The notes beneath the pieces were generated by a model. That model made no database searches. It was not told the DNA's origin and saw only the letters and a program-made list of their open reading frames with translations. From NCBI RefSeq assembly GCF_041916975.1, contig NZ_JAYRYK010000001.1:1488001-1552000 (forward strand): DNA of 64,000 bases, written 5' to 3'. Below are positions 50,480 to 59,026 of the stretch, in pieces. The first letter of the stretch is position 1; each line of letters starts with the position of its first letter. This DNA is from Sphingosinicella sp041916975. GTDB taxonomy: Bacteria > Pseudomonadota > Alphaproteobacteria > Sphingomonadales > Sphingomonadaceae. Made by a program: the position numbers and the translations under genes.

Positions 50480-50700
50480 CCCCAACACTGTGCGTTGGCC
50501 CCGCCTTTGGACGGGCGGCACCGCGCCGAGCGGCTCATGGTGCGTAAGCATCGCAAGGTAGGATATCGACGACAGCGTGCGTAAGCCACGTGCGCAGAAG
50601 CAGCCGCAACATGTGCTTTCTGCACCGCTACCACCTTCCGTAGTGATCGCGCTGACCAGCCTCCCATTGGTCAGCCGCGCCATTGGATTGCGCATGCCCG
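50480..50700 (-). pseudogene. Decayed serine recombinase C-terminal tail
   Basis: The minus strand reads GRLVSAITTEGGSGAEST..., then YLAMLTHHEPLGAVPPVQRR and GQRTVLG. This parallels GKPVSVIATEAGKC..., PATLTHQKLLSTVLPIQWQE and QRVVLG of the fragment at 45421-45824, with frameshifts. The rest of the spacer to 50975 contains only the promoter region of the TonB gene. Confidence 0.5.
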
Positions 50701-50975
50701 ATGGCCTTGAGCTGCCGAACGGCGGCCGAACGCTGTTTTCCATAGCCTGCAGCTTGGCCGCTTCCACCGTAGCATTCGATCCGGCCGTCCGTAGTTTTTG
50801 AAGGCTAATAGCGCAGTCAGATGCTTCTGTTCGGTCCTATCACCCGGCAGAAAATTGAGTGTCTCTCGTCATTGTTCCTCGGATGGCCGGGCTTCATGAA
50901 TCTGGGTGTCCAAAGCCGGCAACCGCCAAGAGAGCATAGGCCGGCAAGGACTATTCTGGGGGAGGATACTGTCCG

Positions 50976-53330
50976 ATGATTGCACGCTCGTTCGCTGCCC
51001 GCCGTATGCTTTCGCTTTGCCTTGGGGCCTCCATTCTGGGTGGGTTGGCGGCGCCATCGATTGCCCAGGCGCAAGCAGGGCCGGAGGCCGAGGAATCGAC
51101 CGGTCTTGCCGAGATCGTCGTGGTGGCGCGCAAGCGCGAGGAGCGGTTGCAGGATACACCCATCGCCATCACTGCGCTCGGCGGCGAGGACCTGACGGCG
51201 CGCGGCGCGAGCGCACTTGCCGACGTGGCAGGCTTCGTGCCCAATGTTTCGATGTACACGGCCGCGGGCGGCAGCGGCGGCGGCGCGAACCTCTCCGTGT
51301 TCATCCGCGGTGTCGGACAGAGCGAATTCCTGTTCACGGTGGATCCCGGCGTCGGCGTCTACGTGGATGGCGTCTACTATCCGCGCTCGGTGGGCAGCAC
51401 ATTCGACCTGCTCGATGTCGAGCGCGTAGAGGTGCTGCGCGGACCCCAGGGCACATTGTTCGGGAAGAACACGATCGGCGGCGCCGTCAACGTCACCTCG
51501 GCCAAGCCCAATGGTGAAACGCGCGGTTTCATCGAGGTGACGACCGGTCGCTTCAACCGCATCGACCTGCGCGGATCATTTGAAACCGCGCTTGTTCCCG
51601 ATCAGGTGGCGATAAAACTCTCCGCCTCGTCGCAGAATCGCGACGGCTACGGCAGACGCGTCGATTACTTCACTGGCGACACGGTTTCCCGACCCGGCGA
51701 TATCGACCAGACGGCCGCGAGGCTCGACCTGCGGTTCACGCCGTCGAACGACATCACGATCGATATTGCGGCGGATTACTCGCGCTGGCGGCAGGAAGCC
51801 GTGCCTGAAAAACTGCTTTCGTTCGATCAGGACGTTTCCGTCGTCGCGACCTTGTGGAACATCTTCGTGGCATCGCCGATACCGATGTCGACGGATTTGA
51901 TCTCGCCGAACCCCTTCACCACCTACGGGACGGGCCCTAACCGCAACGATCTCGACATGTGGGGCATTTCGGGAACGTTCAACTGGGACATGAGCGATGC
52001 GATCGCTCTCAAATCCGTCACCGCCTACCGCCACATGAAGGCGCATTTCGGCCGCGATGGCGACGGCGGCCCCATGGACTATATCGCAACCGACAACCGG
52101 CAGCGGCAGCACCAGTTCAGCCAGGAACTCCAGCTCGTCGGCACATCTGCGGACGAACGGCTGAAATGGGTCGTAGGCGGCTTTTATTTCAACGAGTACG
52201 GGCGCGATACCAACAACGTCATCCTCGCATCCGGATTTTTCAACGCGTTCGAAGCACTTCCAGGGCCGATCGACGGGTCTCCGCCCGAAGCGCCAACCGC
52301 GCCCGGCGGCGCAGGCAATCCTGTGAACGTCGCGCTCGATCTTGATTTTGATATCTTCAACAAGATTCGCATCAAGAGCTACGCCGCTTTCGGGCAGGCG
52401 ACCTACACACTTGCCAACGACCTGAATCTTACAGTCGGCGCGCGCTACACGCATGAGAGCAAGGACTACACGCTGCGGCACATCCGCGTTGCATCGGGCG
52501 TGCCGATCATACCGCTTACGACGGTGGGCAAGAGCTGGGATTCGTTCACACCGATGGCGTCGATCGACTATCGCTTCTCACCGCAGTTCATGGCGTATGC
52601 ATCGGTATCGCGCGGGTTCAAGAGCGGCGGCTTTAACGGCCGCCCGACGGTGGACAACACGCCGCCGGTGCCCTTCAATCCCGAGGAGGTGACAGCCTAC
52701 GAACTCGGCTTCAAATCCGATCTTCTGGGCCGTATGCTGCGCTTCAACGCCGCCGCCTACTGGAACGATTACACCGATATCCAGCTTTCCCGTGTCAAGG
52801 CCAACGAGGCCGGCGTTCTCGTCCTCGACCTTGGAAATGCCGGAGACGCAGAAGTAAAGGGCTTCGAGCTGGAACTGCAGGCGCAGCCAGTCCCCGCCCT
52901 GCAGCTTTCAGCCGGGCTTGGATATGCGGATTTCAAGTACACCAGCCTGGCAGCGGGGGTGAGCGACATCTCGCTCGACACGCATCAGCCCTTCGTCCCG
53001 AAATGGACGGGCAATGCGAGTATCGTCTACACGGTACCGGTGGGCACCAGCAGCAGCATCGCATTCCGAGGCGACCTGACTTACAAGAGCCGCACCTATC
53101 TCGATCCCACCAATGTGGCATCGCTGGTGCAGGATGGTTTCGCGCTGATCAATACGCGGATCACTTACTCGAACGACGATCTGGGTCTGGAGATCGCGGC
53201 CTTCGTCACCAACCTGACGGACAAGACCTATCTCGGCGGCGGCATTTCGGCGGAAACCAGTTTCGGGCATACCGAAGGCTATTACGGGCGCCCACGCGAA
53301 TGGGGACTTTCGGCGAAGAAGCGCTTCTAG
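50976..53330 (+). CDS. TonB-dependent receptor (sphingomonad catabolic type)
   Basis: This encodes 784 residues from ATG 50976 with GGGGGAGGA upstream. The signal peptide is RRMLSLCLGASILGGLAAPS. The TonB box is LAEIVVVARKREERLQDTPI. The plug includes ITALGGEDLTARGASALADV, VFIRGVGQSEF, GVGVYVDGVYYPRS and VERVEVLRGPQGTLFGKNT. The barrel ends ...GYYGRPREWGLSAKKRF. The RKREERLQDTPIAITA wording marks the large group of sphingomonad receptors tied to uptake of organic compounds rather than iron. It is followed after 14 bp by an esterase gene, so the two form a unit. Confidence 0.94.
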   Translation: MIARSFAARRMLSLCLGASILGGLAAPSIAQAQAGPEAEESTGLAEIVVVARKREERLQDTPIAITALGGEDLTARGASALADVAGFVPNVSMYTAAGGSGGGANLSVFIRGVGQSEFLFTVDPGVGVYVDGVYYPRSVGSTFDLLDVERVEVLRGPQGTLFGKNTIGGAVNVTSAKPNGETRGFIEVTTGRFNRIDLRGSFETALVPDQVAIKLSASSQNRDGYGRRVDYFTGDTVSRPGDIDQTAARLDLRFTPSNDITIDIAADYSRWRQEAVPEKLLSFDQDVSVVATLWNIFVASPIPMSTDLISPNPFTTYGTGPNRNDLDMWGISGTFNWDMSDAIALKSVTAYRHMKAHFGRDGDGGPMDYIATDNRQRQHQFSQELQLVGTSADERLKWVVGGFYFNEYGRDTNNVILASGFFNAFEALPGPIDGSPPEAPTAPGGAGNPVNVALDLDFDIFNKIRIKSYAAFGQATYTLANDLNLTVGARYTHESKDYTLRHIRVASGVPIIPLTTVGKSWDSFTPMASIDYRFSPQFMAYASVSRGFKSGGFNGRPTVDNTPPVPFNPEEVTAYELGFKSDLLGRMLRFNAAAYWNDYTDIQLSRVKANEAGVLVLDLGNAGDAEVKGFELELQAQPVPALQLSAGLGYADFKYTSLAAGVSDISLDTHQPFVPKWTGNASIVYTVPVGTSSSIAFRGDLTYKSRTYLDPTNVASLVQDGFALINTRITYSNDDLGLEIAAFVTNLTDKTYLGGGISAETSFGHTEGYYGRPREWGLSAKKRF

Positions 53331-53344
53331 GGCGGAGGCGCACG

Positions 53345-54277
53345 ATGGCCGGGCTCGATCCTGATGTGGCGGCGCTTCTCGATACCATGCGGGCAGCGGG
53401 CGCACCGCCGCTCTGGAGCCTGTCGATTGCCGAAGCGCGCCAGCAGCTCGCGGCCGCTACTGCCCAGCTCGCACCGGAGGTCCCGCACGTCGCCAGCGAG
53501 GATCTGACGATTGCGGGAGACGGGGCAGCGGTGCCGATCCGGATATACCGCGCCGACCGAGGCGGTGAGGGACCGATGGTGCTGCTGATCCACGGCGGCG
53601 GCTGGGCGCTTGGCAGCATCGAAACGCATGATGCGATCGCGCGGGCAATCGCGGCGGGCACGGACGCGACAGTGGTATCGGTTGATTACCGGCTTGCGCC
53701 TGAACACCCGTTTCCGGCCGGTTTCAACGACTGCGTGGCCGCGCTGGCCTGGTGCGACATGCAGCGCCTTCCCGGGCAATCGCTTGTCGTGATGGGGGAC
53801 AGCGCCGGCGCCAATCTCACTGCGGCGCTCACTCTTCACGCGCGCGACAATCAGGGACCGCGCATGGACGCGCAGATTCTGATCTACCCGTGCGTGGATC
53901 TCACGACATCACCCCCATACGTCTCGCGCACGCAATATGGCGGCGGCGAATATTTTCTCGGCCAGCAGGATATCGACTGGCTTCGCGGCATGTATCTCGC
54001 GGACGCTGCGGACACGGGAAACCCGTTCGTCTCGCCGATGCTTGCGGAGAACCTGGGCGGCTTGCCGCAAGCGCTGATTGTGACGGCGGGTTACGATCCG
54101 CTGTGCGGCGAGGGCCTCGCCTATCACCGCAGGCTTTCGGATGCGGGCGTCCCCTCACGCAACCTCCATTTCGGGGGCGCGATCCATGGTTTCCTGTCCT
54201 TTGCCGGCGCCCTGTCTTCCGGCCGCGATGCTCTGGCGCGGATTATCGACTGGCTCTCCGCTATTCCAGCTCGTTGA
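53345..54277 (+). CDS. Alpha/beta hydrolase, hormone-sensitive-lipase family
   Basis: This encodes 310 residues from ATG 53345 (GGAGG upstream). It has the HSL oxyanion motif HGGGW (83-87), nucleophile Ser153 in GDSAGAN, acid Asp in TAGYDPLCGEG and His in GGAIHGFLSF. YRLAPEHPFPAGFNDC is also typical of the family. No signal peptide; probably a cytoplasmic esterase for short acyl esters. Its end overlaps the 3' end of the LuxR-type gene by 17 bp (convergent). Confidence 0.93.
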   Translation: MAGLDPDVAALLDTMRAAGAPPLWSLSIAEARQQLAAATAQLAPEVPHVASEDLTIAGDGAAVPIRIYRADRGGEGPMVLLIHGGGWALGSIETHDAIARAIAAGTDATVVSVDYRLAPEHPFPAGFNDCVAALAWCDMQRLPGQSLVVMGDSAGANLTAALTLHARDNQGPRMDAQILIYPCVDLTTSPPYVSRTQYGGGEYFLGQQDIDWLRGMYLADAADTGNPFVSPMLAENLGGLPQALIVTAGYDPLCGEGLAYHRRLSDAGVPSRNLHFGGAIHGFLSFAGALSSGRDALARIIDWLSAIPAR

Positions 54278-55346
54278 GCTGGCTGAGCAACTGGGTTCGA
54301 CGGTTTACGCCCGCCTTGGCGTAGATCGAACGCAGATGGTTCTCCACCGTGCGGGGGCTGATAAACAATCGTTCCGCAATCTCTGTGTTGGAAAGCCCAG
54401 CGGCAAGCGCCCGCGTGATATCGACTTCCCGCGCGCTGAGCTGGTATTCGCGGCAGCGAATTGCGAACATGGCCTCGTCATTCCGCCGGTTGGTATGCAC
54501 GATAAAGAATGGGCGCCCCTCGGGACTGCGCCGGGTTCGAACAGAGGCGACGATGCCGTCGGCTTTTGAAATATCAACGGAAACGGCATCAGCGTAATTG
54601 CCGATCCGCAGGGTTCTGAGGCAAGCGCGGGAGAGTGCATCCAGCCGTATCCGCCCTCCGACATCCTGCATCGCCATATGCGCCAACCCCGTCCGGTTTC
54701 CGTATGTCACGGTCATGTGCTCATCAAGGAACACGAGGCCGTGCCCCGGAAATGCCGAGTCATATTCGGCAATGGCGCGCTCACGGATGACGAAACCGTC
54801 CTGCAGGCACAGAAGTCGCGCCGAACAGCCAAGAGCCGAGGCCAGCTTCTGCAAGCGGCGCTTTTCAATGTCGGTGAACGGGCGGTCTCCTCTCGGTCGA
54901 TGGAAGCCGAAGATCAGCGTGTCACCGTCATCGCTCTGCGGTTTCTGGGTCATCACCATCACATGGTGAATGCAGTTCGGCCGGAAAAAATCATTATAGA
55001 ATGGACTGTTGGTGAGCTGCGCATAGTCCGATATTTCCGAAGTACAGAACACATGCGGCGTATTGCGCAAACTTCGGCTGGCGGCTTTCATCGCGGGGTC
55101 TTCGCGAAAGTGATGCGCGAGATAGCCTTCGTGCGCACGTTCAGGCACATTATGGGCTGCCGTTCGCCCGAAACGGATTTCCCCGGCAGGGCTGACCCAG
55201 AATTGCATGAAGCAACTCGTCAGGGCGTCGAGAAAGTCGGCAGCAGGCGCAAGAACGTCCCGCTCAAGCGTGGAAAAGTCCTTGCAAGACAGAATCCCCT
55301 CCTGAATGGACAGGAGCGTTTCTGTTTCTCTGGCCAAGCTCGCCAT
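54261..55346 (-). CDS. LuxR-type regulator with GAF-like sensor region
   Basis: This encodes 361 residues from ATG 55346 (AGGGGAGG upstream); the longer frame to 55406 lacks support. The N-terminal ~240 residues are a GAF/PAS-like sensory region (YLAHHFREDPAMKAASRSLR, SPFYNDFFRPNCIHHVMVMT). The C-terminal helix-turn-helix is LSAREVDITRALAAGLSNTE then IAERLFISPRTVENHLRSIY. Such regulators act without a receiver domain. It probably controls the surrounding catabolic genes. Confidence 0.9.
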   Translation of the reverse strand: MASLARETETLLSIQEGILSCKDFSTLERDVLAPAADFLDALTSCFMQFWVSPAGEIRFGRTAAHNVPERAHEGYLAHHFREDPAMKAASRSLRNTPHVFCTSEISDYAQLTNSPFYNDFFRPNCIHHVMVMTQKPQSDDGDTLIFGFHRPRGDRPFTDIEKRRLQKLASALGCSARLLCLQDGFVIRERAIAEYDSAFPGHGLVFLDEHMTVTYGNRTGLAHMAMQDVGGRIRLDALSRACLRTLRIGNYADAVSVDISKADGIVASVRTRRSPEGRPFFIVHTNRRNDEAMFAIRCREYQLSAREVDITRALAAGLSNTEIAERLFISPRTVENHLRSIYAKAGVNRRTQLLSQLNELE

Positions 55347-55588
55347 CGGATACCTCCCCTTGTCCGTCGCTTTTTTTGGGGCAGCGACTGGATGCAGCAT
55401 CTCCACCTAACGGCTGCTTCAGCAGCACAACCGATGCTTTATAGGCTTTTAGGGGGCAATCGATCAATTCAATAGACGTCGGGCGTAGAAGAGCGCGCTC
55501 AGGTGAGCGCTTGGGCGCCTTGCATCAGCGAACAATAGCACCTTCCATCATACACACAGCTTCGCCAATCGGATCGGCCCCCGGGAGT

Positions 55589-56728
55589 TCAAGTGGGGAG
55601 TTTCCGGACCGTGATGGTCTTCGAGTTCGTATATTCCGCGAGACCTTCCAACGCATTCTCGAGACCGATCCCGGATTGCTTGTGGCCTCCGAAGGGGATC
55701 GTGGGCGAGAATATGTGCGTTTCGTTGATCCACACCGTCCCCGCCTCAAGGCGCCGCGCGATCGCGTACGCGCGCTCCGTATCGCGCGACCAGACGGAGG
55801 CAGCGAGCCCGTAACAGGTGTCGTTGGCGCGCCGGATGACGTCCTCGATCTCGGTGAAACGCAGCAAAGGCAGTACCGGGCCAAAGGCCTCCTCGGTGAC
55901 CACCGGTGCGTCATCAGGCGGATTGTCGATAATCGTCAGCGGCACGAAATAGCCCGGTCCCTCCGGCCGTTCGCCACCCAGAAGGAAACGCAGCCCCGAT
56001 GCGCGCGCTTCATCAATCAACTGCCACACTTTCTCATATTGTGGGCGGTTCTGGATCGGACCGAGGTCCGTGCCCTGTTGCGACCCGTCGCCTATCTTGA
56101 TCGTCTGCGCATAATCCATGATTTCGGCGGCGAGTGCGTCGTACACATCGTCGTGTATGTAGAGCCGCTTGGTGGCGAGCGCCGGCCCGAATATCTTCTC
56201 GGCCTCCTCACCCCGCCCCCGTACGAACAAGCTGTTCTGATGTATGCCGACCTGCCACTCGGCCTCAGGCATACCGGAAGAAACGATAACCTGCCCGTCT
56301 TGGCACGGAAGCGTTGGCCATATCCACAAGCTGAGCGTCCAGTCGGTGGGACAATCATTAGGAACGACATCCGCCACGGCATAGGACCCCGACACGATGG
56401 GCTGGACCTGCCCCTCAAGGGCGAACTTCGGCAGCTCAGGCATGGCGGCGACCTTGAAGCCCGGGCCTTGGGGGTTGCGATCGCCATGGCGCAGGCGAAC
56501 GATGTCCACCTCATAGGCGTGCAAATCCGTGCTTACGTAGAAGGCAAACCTGCTGCCCGCGTTGGCAACCAACGGTTCCACAAAACCCGCCAAATGCATC
56601 TGTAACTCCCCAGTCTGGACCGACGCCTCCCGCGCAAACGCAGCCCCGGTCATCATATTATGGCCCGGCGCTCCCAAGCCCGGAAGGTTCGTCGCTTCTG
56701 GCATCGGCACGAACTGCTCTGCCGTCAT
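55589..56728 (-). CDS. Chimera of N,N-dimethylformamidase-like N-terminus and aldehyde dehydrogenase C-terminal half
   Basis: This encodes 379 residues from ATG 56728 (AGGCAGGA at good distance); longer starts at 56737 and 56767 exist. The N-terminal ~170 residues match the beginning of dimethylformamidase-type large subunits: LAGFVEPLVANAGSRFAFYV, VRLRHGDRNPQGPGFK, and the LamG-like WTLSLWIWPTLPCQDGQVIV. From about 56,210 the frame continues as aldehyde dehydrogenase: EEAEKIFGPALATKRLYIHD, PVVTEEAFGPVLPLLRFTEI, ANDTCYGLAASVWSRDTERA, PFGGHKQSGIGLENALEG. The NAD-binding half, the general-base Glu and the NSGQxC catalytic Cys segment are missing. It is unlikely to be an active dehydrogenase; an in-frame deletion fusion is the simplest origin. 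Confidence 0.8.
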   Translation of the reverse strand: MTAEQFVPMPEATNLPGLGAPGHNMMTGAAFAREASVQTGELQMHLAGFVEPLVANAGSRFAFYVSTDLHAYEVDIVRLRHGDRNPQGPGFKVAAMPELPKFALEGQVQPIVSGSYAVADVVPNDCPTDWTLSLWIWPTLPCQDGQVIVSSGMPEAEWQVGIHQNSLFVRGRGEEAEKIFGPALATKRLYIHDDVYDALAAEIMDYAQTIKIGDGSQQGTDLGPIQNRPQYEKVWQLIDEARASGLRFLLGGERPEGPGYFVPLTIIDNPPDDAPVVTEEAFGPVLPLLRFTEIEDVIRRANDTCYGLAASVWSRDTERAYAIARRLEAGTVWINETHIFSPTIPFGGHKQSGIGLENALEGLAEYTNSKTITVRKLPT

Positions 56729-56770
56729 GCGGATCATTCCTGCCTTCACAAAGGCAGTTGCCAACATAGG

Positions 56771-56799
56771 ATCAATGGTATAACTCTCATACCATTGAT
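56771..56799. promoter_or_regulatory. Perfect 11-bp inverted repeat between divergent catabolic genes
   Basis: ATCAATGGTAT (56771-56781) and ATACCATTGAT (56789-56799), spacer 7, lie between the chimera gene and the glutamine-synthetase-like gene, 37 bp before the latter's start. This is a strong candidate operator for both directions. The inner TGGTAT/ATACCA halves recall the island's GntR boxes. Confidence 0.65.
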
Positions 56800-56835
56800 T
56801 AATACAACGACGCCAATCAATTGCAGGAAACCAGT

Positions 56836-58260
56836 ATGACGCGTGGTCACCCGGTGGTCGATTTTGAGGAGAGAGGCGCGCTGCTGCGCCAAAAGGGCGA
56901 ACAGCTGGCCGCCAGCGGCGTGAAATTCGTGCAGATGGAGTTCGCCGACGTCAACGGACATGTTCGCGGGAAGATCAGCCCGTTGAGCAAGGCGCTCTCG
57001 CCTTCGGGCTTCGGCATTTCCACGCTTATCCAAACGATCCTCAGCAACGATCAGGTCTGCCTCACACCCTACAGCAATTTCGAAAACTGCTTTCCCAAGC
57101 TTTGTGCCGTCGCGGATCCGGAGACATTCCGGCAGTGGTCGTGGAAACCTCACATGGCTTCGGTCAGGTGCGAAATCTTCAATGAAGACGGGACATCGCC
57201 CGCCATCGATCCGCGAAGCCAATTGAAAAATGTCGAGTCAGCCCTTGCGGCTCGCGGCATCGAGGTGAAGGCTGCACTCGAGTACGAGTTCTTTCTTTTT
57301 CAGGAGGACGACAAGGCTGTTCGCGAGCGACGCTATGCCGATCTCTTGCCGTTCGGCCGGTCCGCCTCTGTTTACAACCTCGCTTCTCGTCCCTCCTGCA
57401 GCGCATTCGCCGAAGCCTTGTTCGAACGCTCCGAATGCGTCGATCTCAAGCTCGAAGCCTTCCACACCGAATATGGCGAAGGCATGTTCGAATATGTCCA
57501 CGACATCGGCAACGCGCTCGCCGCCGCCGATGCCGCGGTCCATGCCAAGCTCCATATGAAGCAACTCGCCGGAGAGCATGGGCTGATCGCTACTTACATG
57601 CCCGTGATCGGCCGCCAGGAGTCGGATACCGCGAGCGGTGCGCATCACAACATCAGCCTGTGGCGAGACGGCAAGAATCTCATGCAGCCGGATGGAAATG
57701 GCATCCTTTCCACTACGGCACGACACTTCGCCGCGGGCATCCTGAGCACGATGTCCGACCTGCATCTGATTTTCCGTCCATGGGTGAACTCATACCGCCG
57801 CATGGATCGACATCACTTCAGCCCGGAAAATGCGTCTTGGGGTTTCGACCATCATACAGCGGCTCTGCGTGTGGTGCATGGGCCTACTCCGGCAAGAACT
57901 TCGCGTTATGAAGTGCGCGTTCCCGGGGCTGACGTGAACCCATACCTGTGCATGACCGCCATTCTGGCCAGCGGCCTGCGCGGCATCGAGAATGGCATGG
58001 AACCGCCAGCCTATGCCGTGGGTGATCCTGTTGAGAACGGCAACGGCGAGATGTTCCCGCGAACCTATTCCGAATCGATCGCGCGCTTTGAAAGATCGGC
58101 ACTCGCGCGCGCGATTTTCGGCGACTTCTTTGTCGATATCTACGCCGAGACTCGCAAGGCCGAGTTGCAAACGTTCCAGAATTGGCTCGCCGAAAATCCT
58201 GCCGTCGACGCAGATCGCGTGACACAGTGGGAACGCATTCAATATTTTGAATGGCTTTGA
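56836..58260 (+). CDS. Glutamine-synthetase-like ligase (gamma-glutamylamide synthetase type)
   Basis: This encodes 474 residues from ATG 56836 (GGAAA upstream); a TTG at 56821 is less likely. The GS fold shows FVQMEFADVNGHVRGKI at the N-terminus, catalytic KAALEYEFFLF, the SDTASGAHHNISLWRDGKNL loop, the FRPWVNSYRRMDRHHFSPEN motif and RYEVRVPGADVNPYLCMTAI. These features are those of PuuA/IpuC/aniline-type enzymes that join glutamate to an amine rather than of housekeeping GlnA; the GlnA adenylylation Tyr region is not apparent. It probably activates an amine substrate. It heads a four-gene operon. Confidence 0.88.
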   Translation: MTRGHPVVDFEERGALLRQKGEQLAASGVKFVQMEFADVNGHVRGKISPLSKALSPSGFGISTLIQTILSNDQVCLTPYSNFENCFPKLCAVADPETFRQWSWKPHMASVRCEIFNEDGTSPAIDPRSQLKNVESALAARGIEVKAALEYEFFLFQEDDKAVRERRYADLLPFGRSASVYNLASRPSCSAFAEALFERSECVDLKLEAFHTEYGEGMFEYVHDIGNALAAADAAVHAKLHMKQLAGEHGLIATYMPVIGRQESDTASGAHHNISLWRDGKNLMQPDGNGILSTTARHFAAGILSTMSDLHLIFRPWVNSYRRMDRHHFSPENASWGFDHHTAALRVVHGPTPARTSRYEVRVPGADVNPYLCMTAILASGLRGIENGMEPPAYAVGDPVENGNGEMFPRTYSESIARFERSALARAIFGDFFVDIYAETRKAELQTFQNWLAENPAVDADRVTQWERIQYFEWL

Positions 58261-58297
58261 AGCCGCCTCGTAGTCGAGAGACATGGAGATTTAAACA

Positions 58298-59026
58298 GTG
58301 AGTTCCACAGATCAAAATGTCGCGGTGGTGACTGGCGCCCGCGGCGGGATCGGACGCGTCATTTCGGATCGCCTGGCGGATGCGGGACAGCACGTCCTCG
58401 CGATCGACGTAACTCCGGTAACGGATGACGACAGCCACCCCAACCGCACCTCCGTCGTGGCGGATATTACGAATGGATCGGCGCTCGAAAGCGTCTTTAC
58501 AGAGATCAGCGGCAAGGGGTCGATCACCTCAGTCGTGAATTGTGCAGGAATTCTGCGTGACCTTCGTGTCGAGAATACCCCGGGTCAGGAAATTACTCTG
58601 ATGTGGCAGGTCAACGTGGAAGCGATGGCGCGCATCTGTCACCTGGCAGTTCCGCACATGCCGGCAGGTGCCGCCATCGTAAATATCGGCAGCGTAAGTT
58701 GCCGTCTCGGCCGATGGTCGACAGGTGCATCGATGTACGCCGCAACCAAGGCCGGCGTGGAAGCCTACAGCCGCTACCTCGCCTGTGAGCTTGCCGCGCG
58801 GCGGATTCGCGTAAATGCGCTCGTGCCAGGCCTCATTTCAGTACCGATGAGCCCCGCGATGCAGGCGGTGACGGGCGGCGAGGAAGCGTCCGCCCATCAC
58901 GTGCCGATGGGGCGCTACGGCACATGCGATGAAATCGCCGACGCCGTTGAATTCCTGCTTTCAGACAAGGCTTCCTACATAACGGGGACAACGCTTGTCG
59001 TCGACGGCGGAGTGACAATCGCATGA
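58298..59026 (+). CDS. Short-chain dehydrogenase/reductase
   Basis: This encodes 242 residues from GTG 58298 (GGAGA upstream). Rossmann motif VVTGARGGIGRVISDRLADA; NCAGILRD for NNAG; catalytic Ser in NIGSVSC and Tyr/Lys in MYAATKAGVEAYSRYLACEL. Ends with TTLVVDGGVTIA. The stop overlaps the start of the DUF1116 gene (ATGA). Oxidises or reduces an alcohol/ketone intermediate of the operon's pathway. Confidence 0.9.
   Translation: MSSTDQNVAVVTGARGGIGRVISDRLADAGQHVLAIDVTPVTDDDSHPNRTSVVADITNGSALESVFTEISGKGSITSVVNCAGILRDLRVENTPGQEITLMWQVNVEAMARICHLAVPHMPAGAAIVNIGSVSCRLGRWSTGASMYAATKAGVEAYSRYLACELAARRIRVNALVPGLISVPMSPAMQAVTGGEEASAHHVPMGRYGTCDEIADAVEFLLSDKASYITGTTLVVDGGVTIA

Noticed and set aside
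55511..56605. 364-codon open frame opposite the formamidase-ALDH chimera
   Set aside because: Arg-rich translation without similarity; the minus strand has clear ALDH and LamG motifs.
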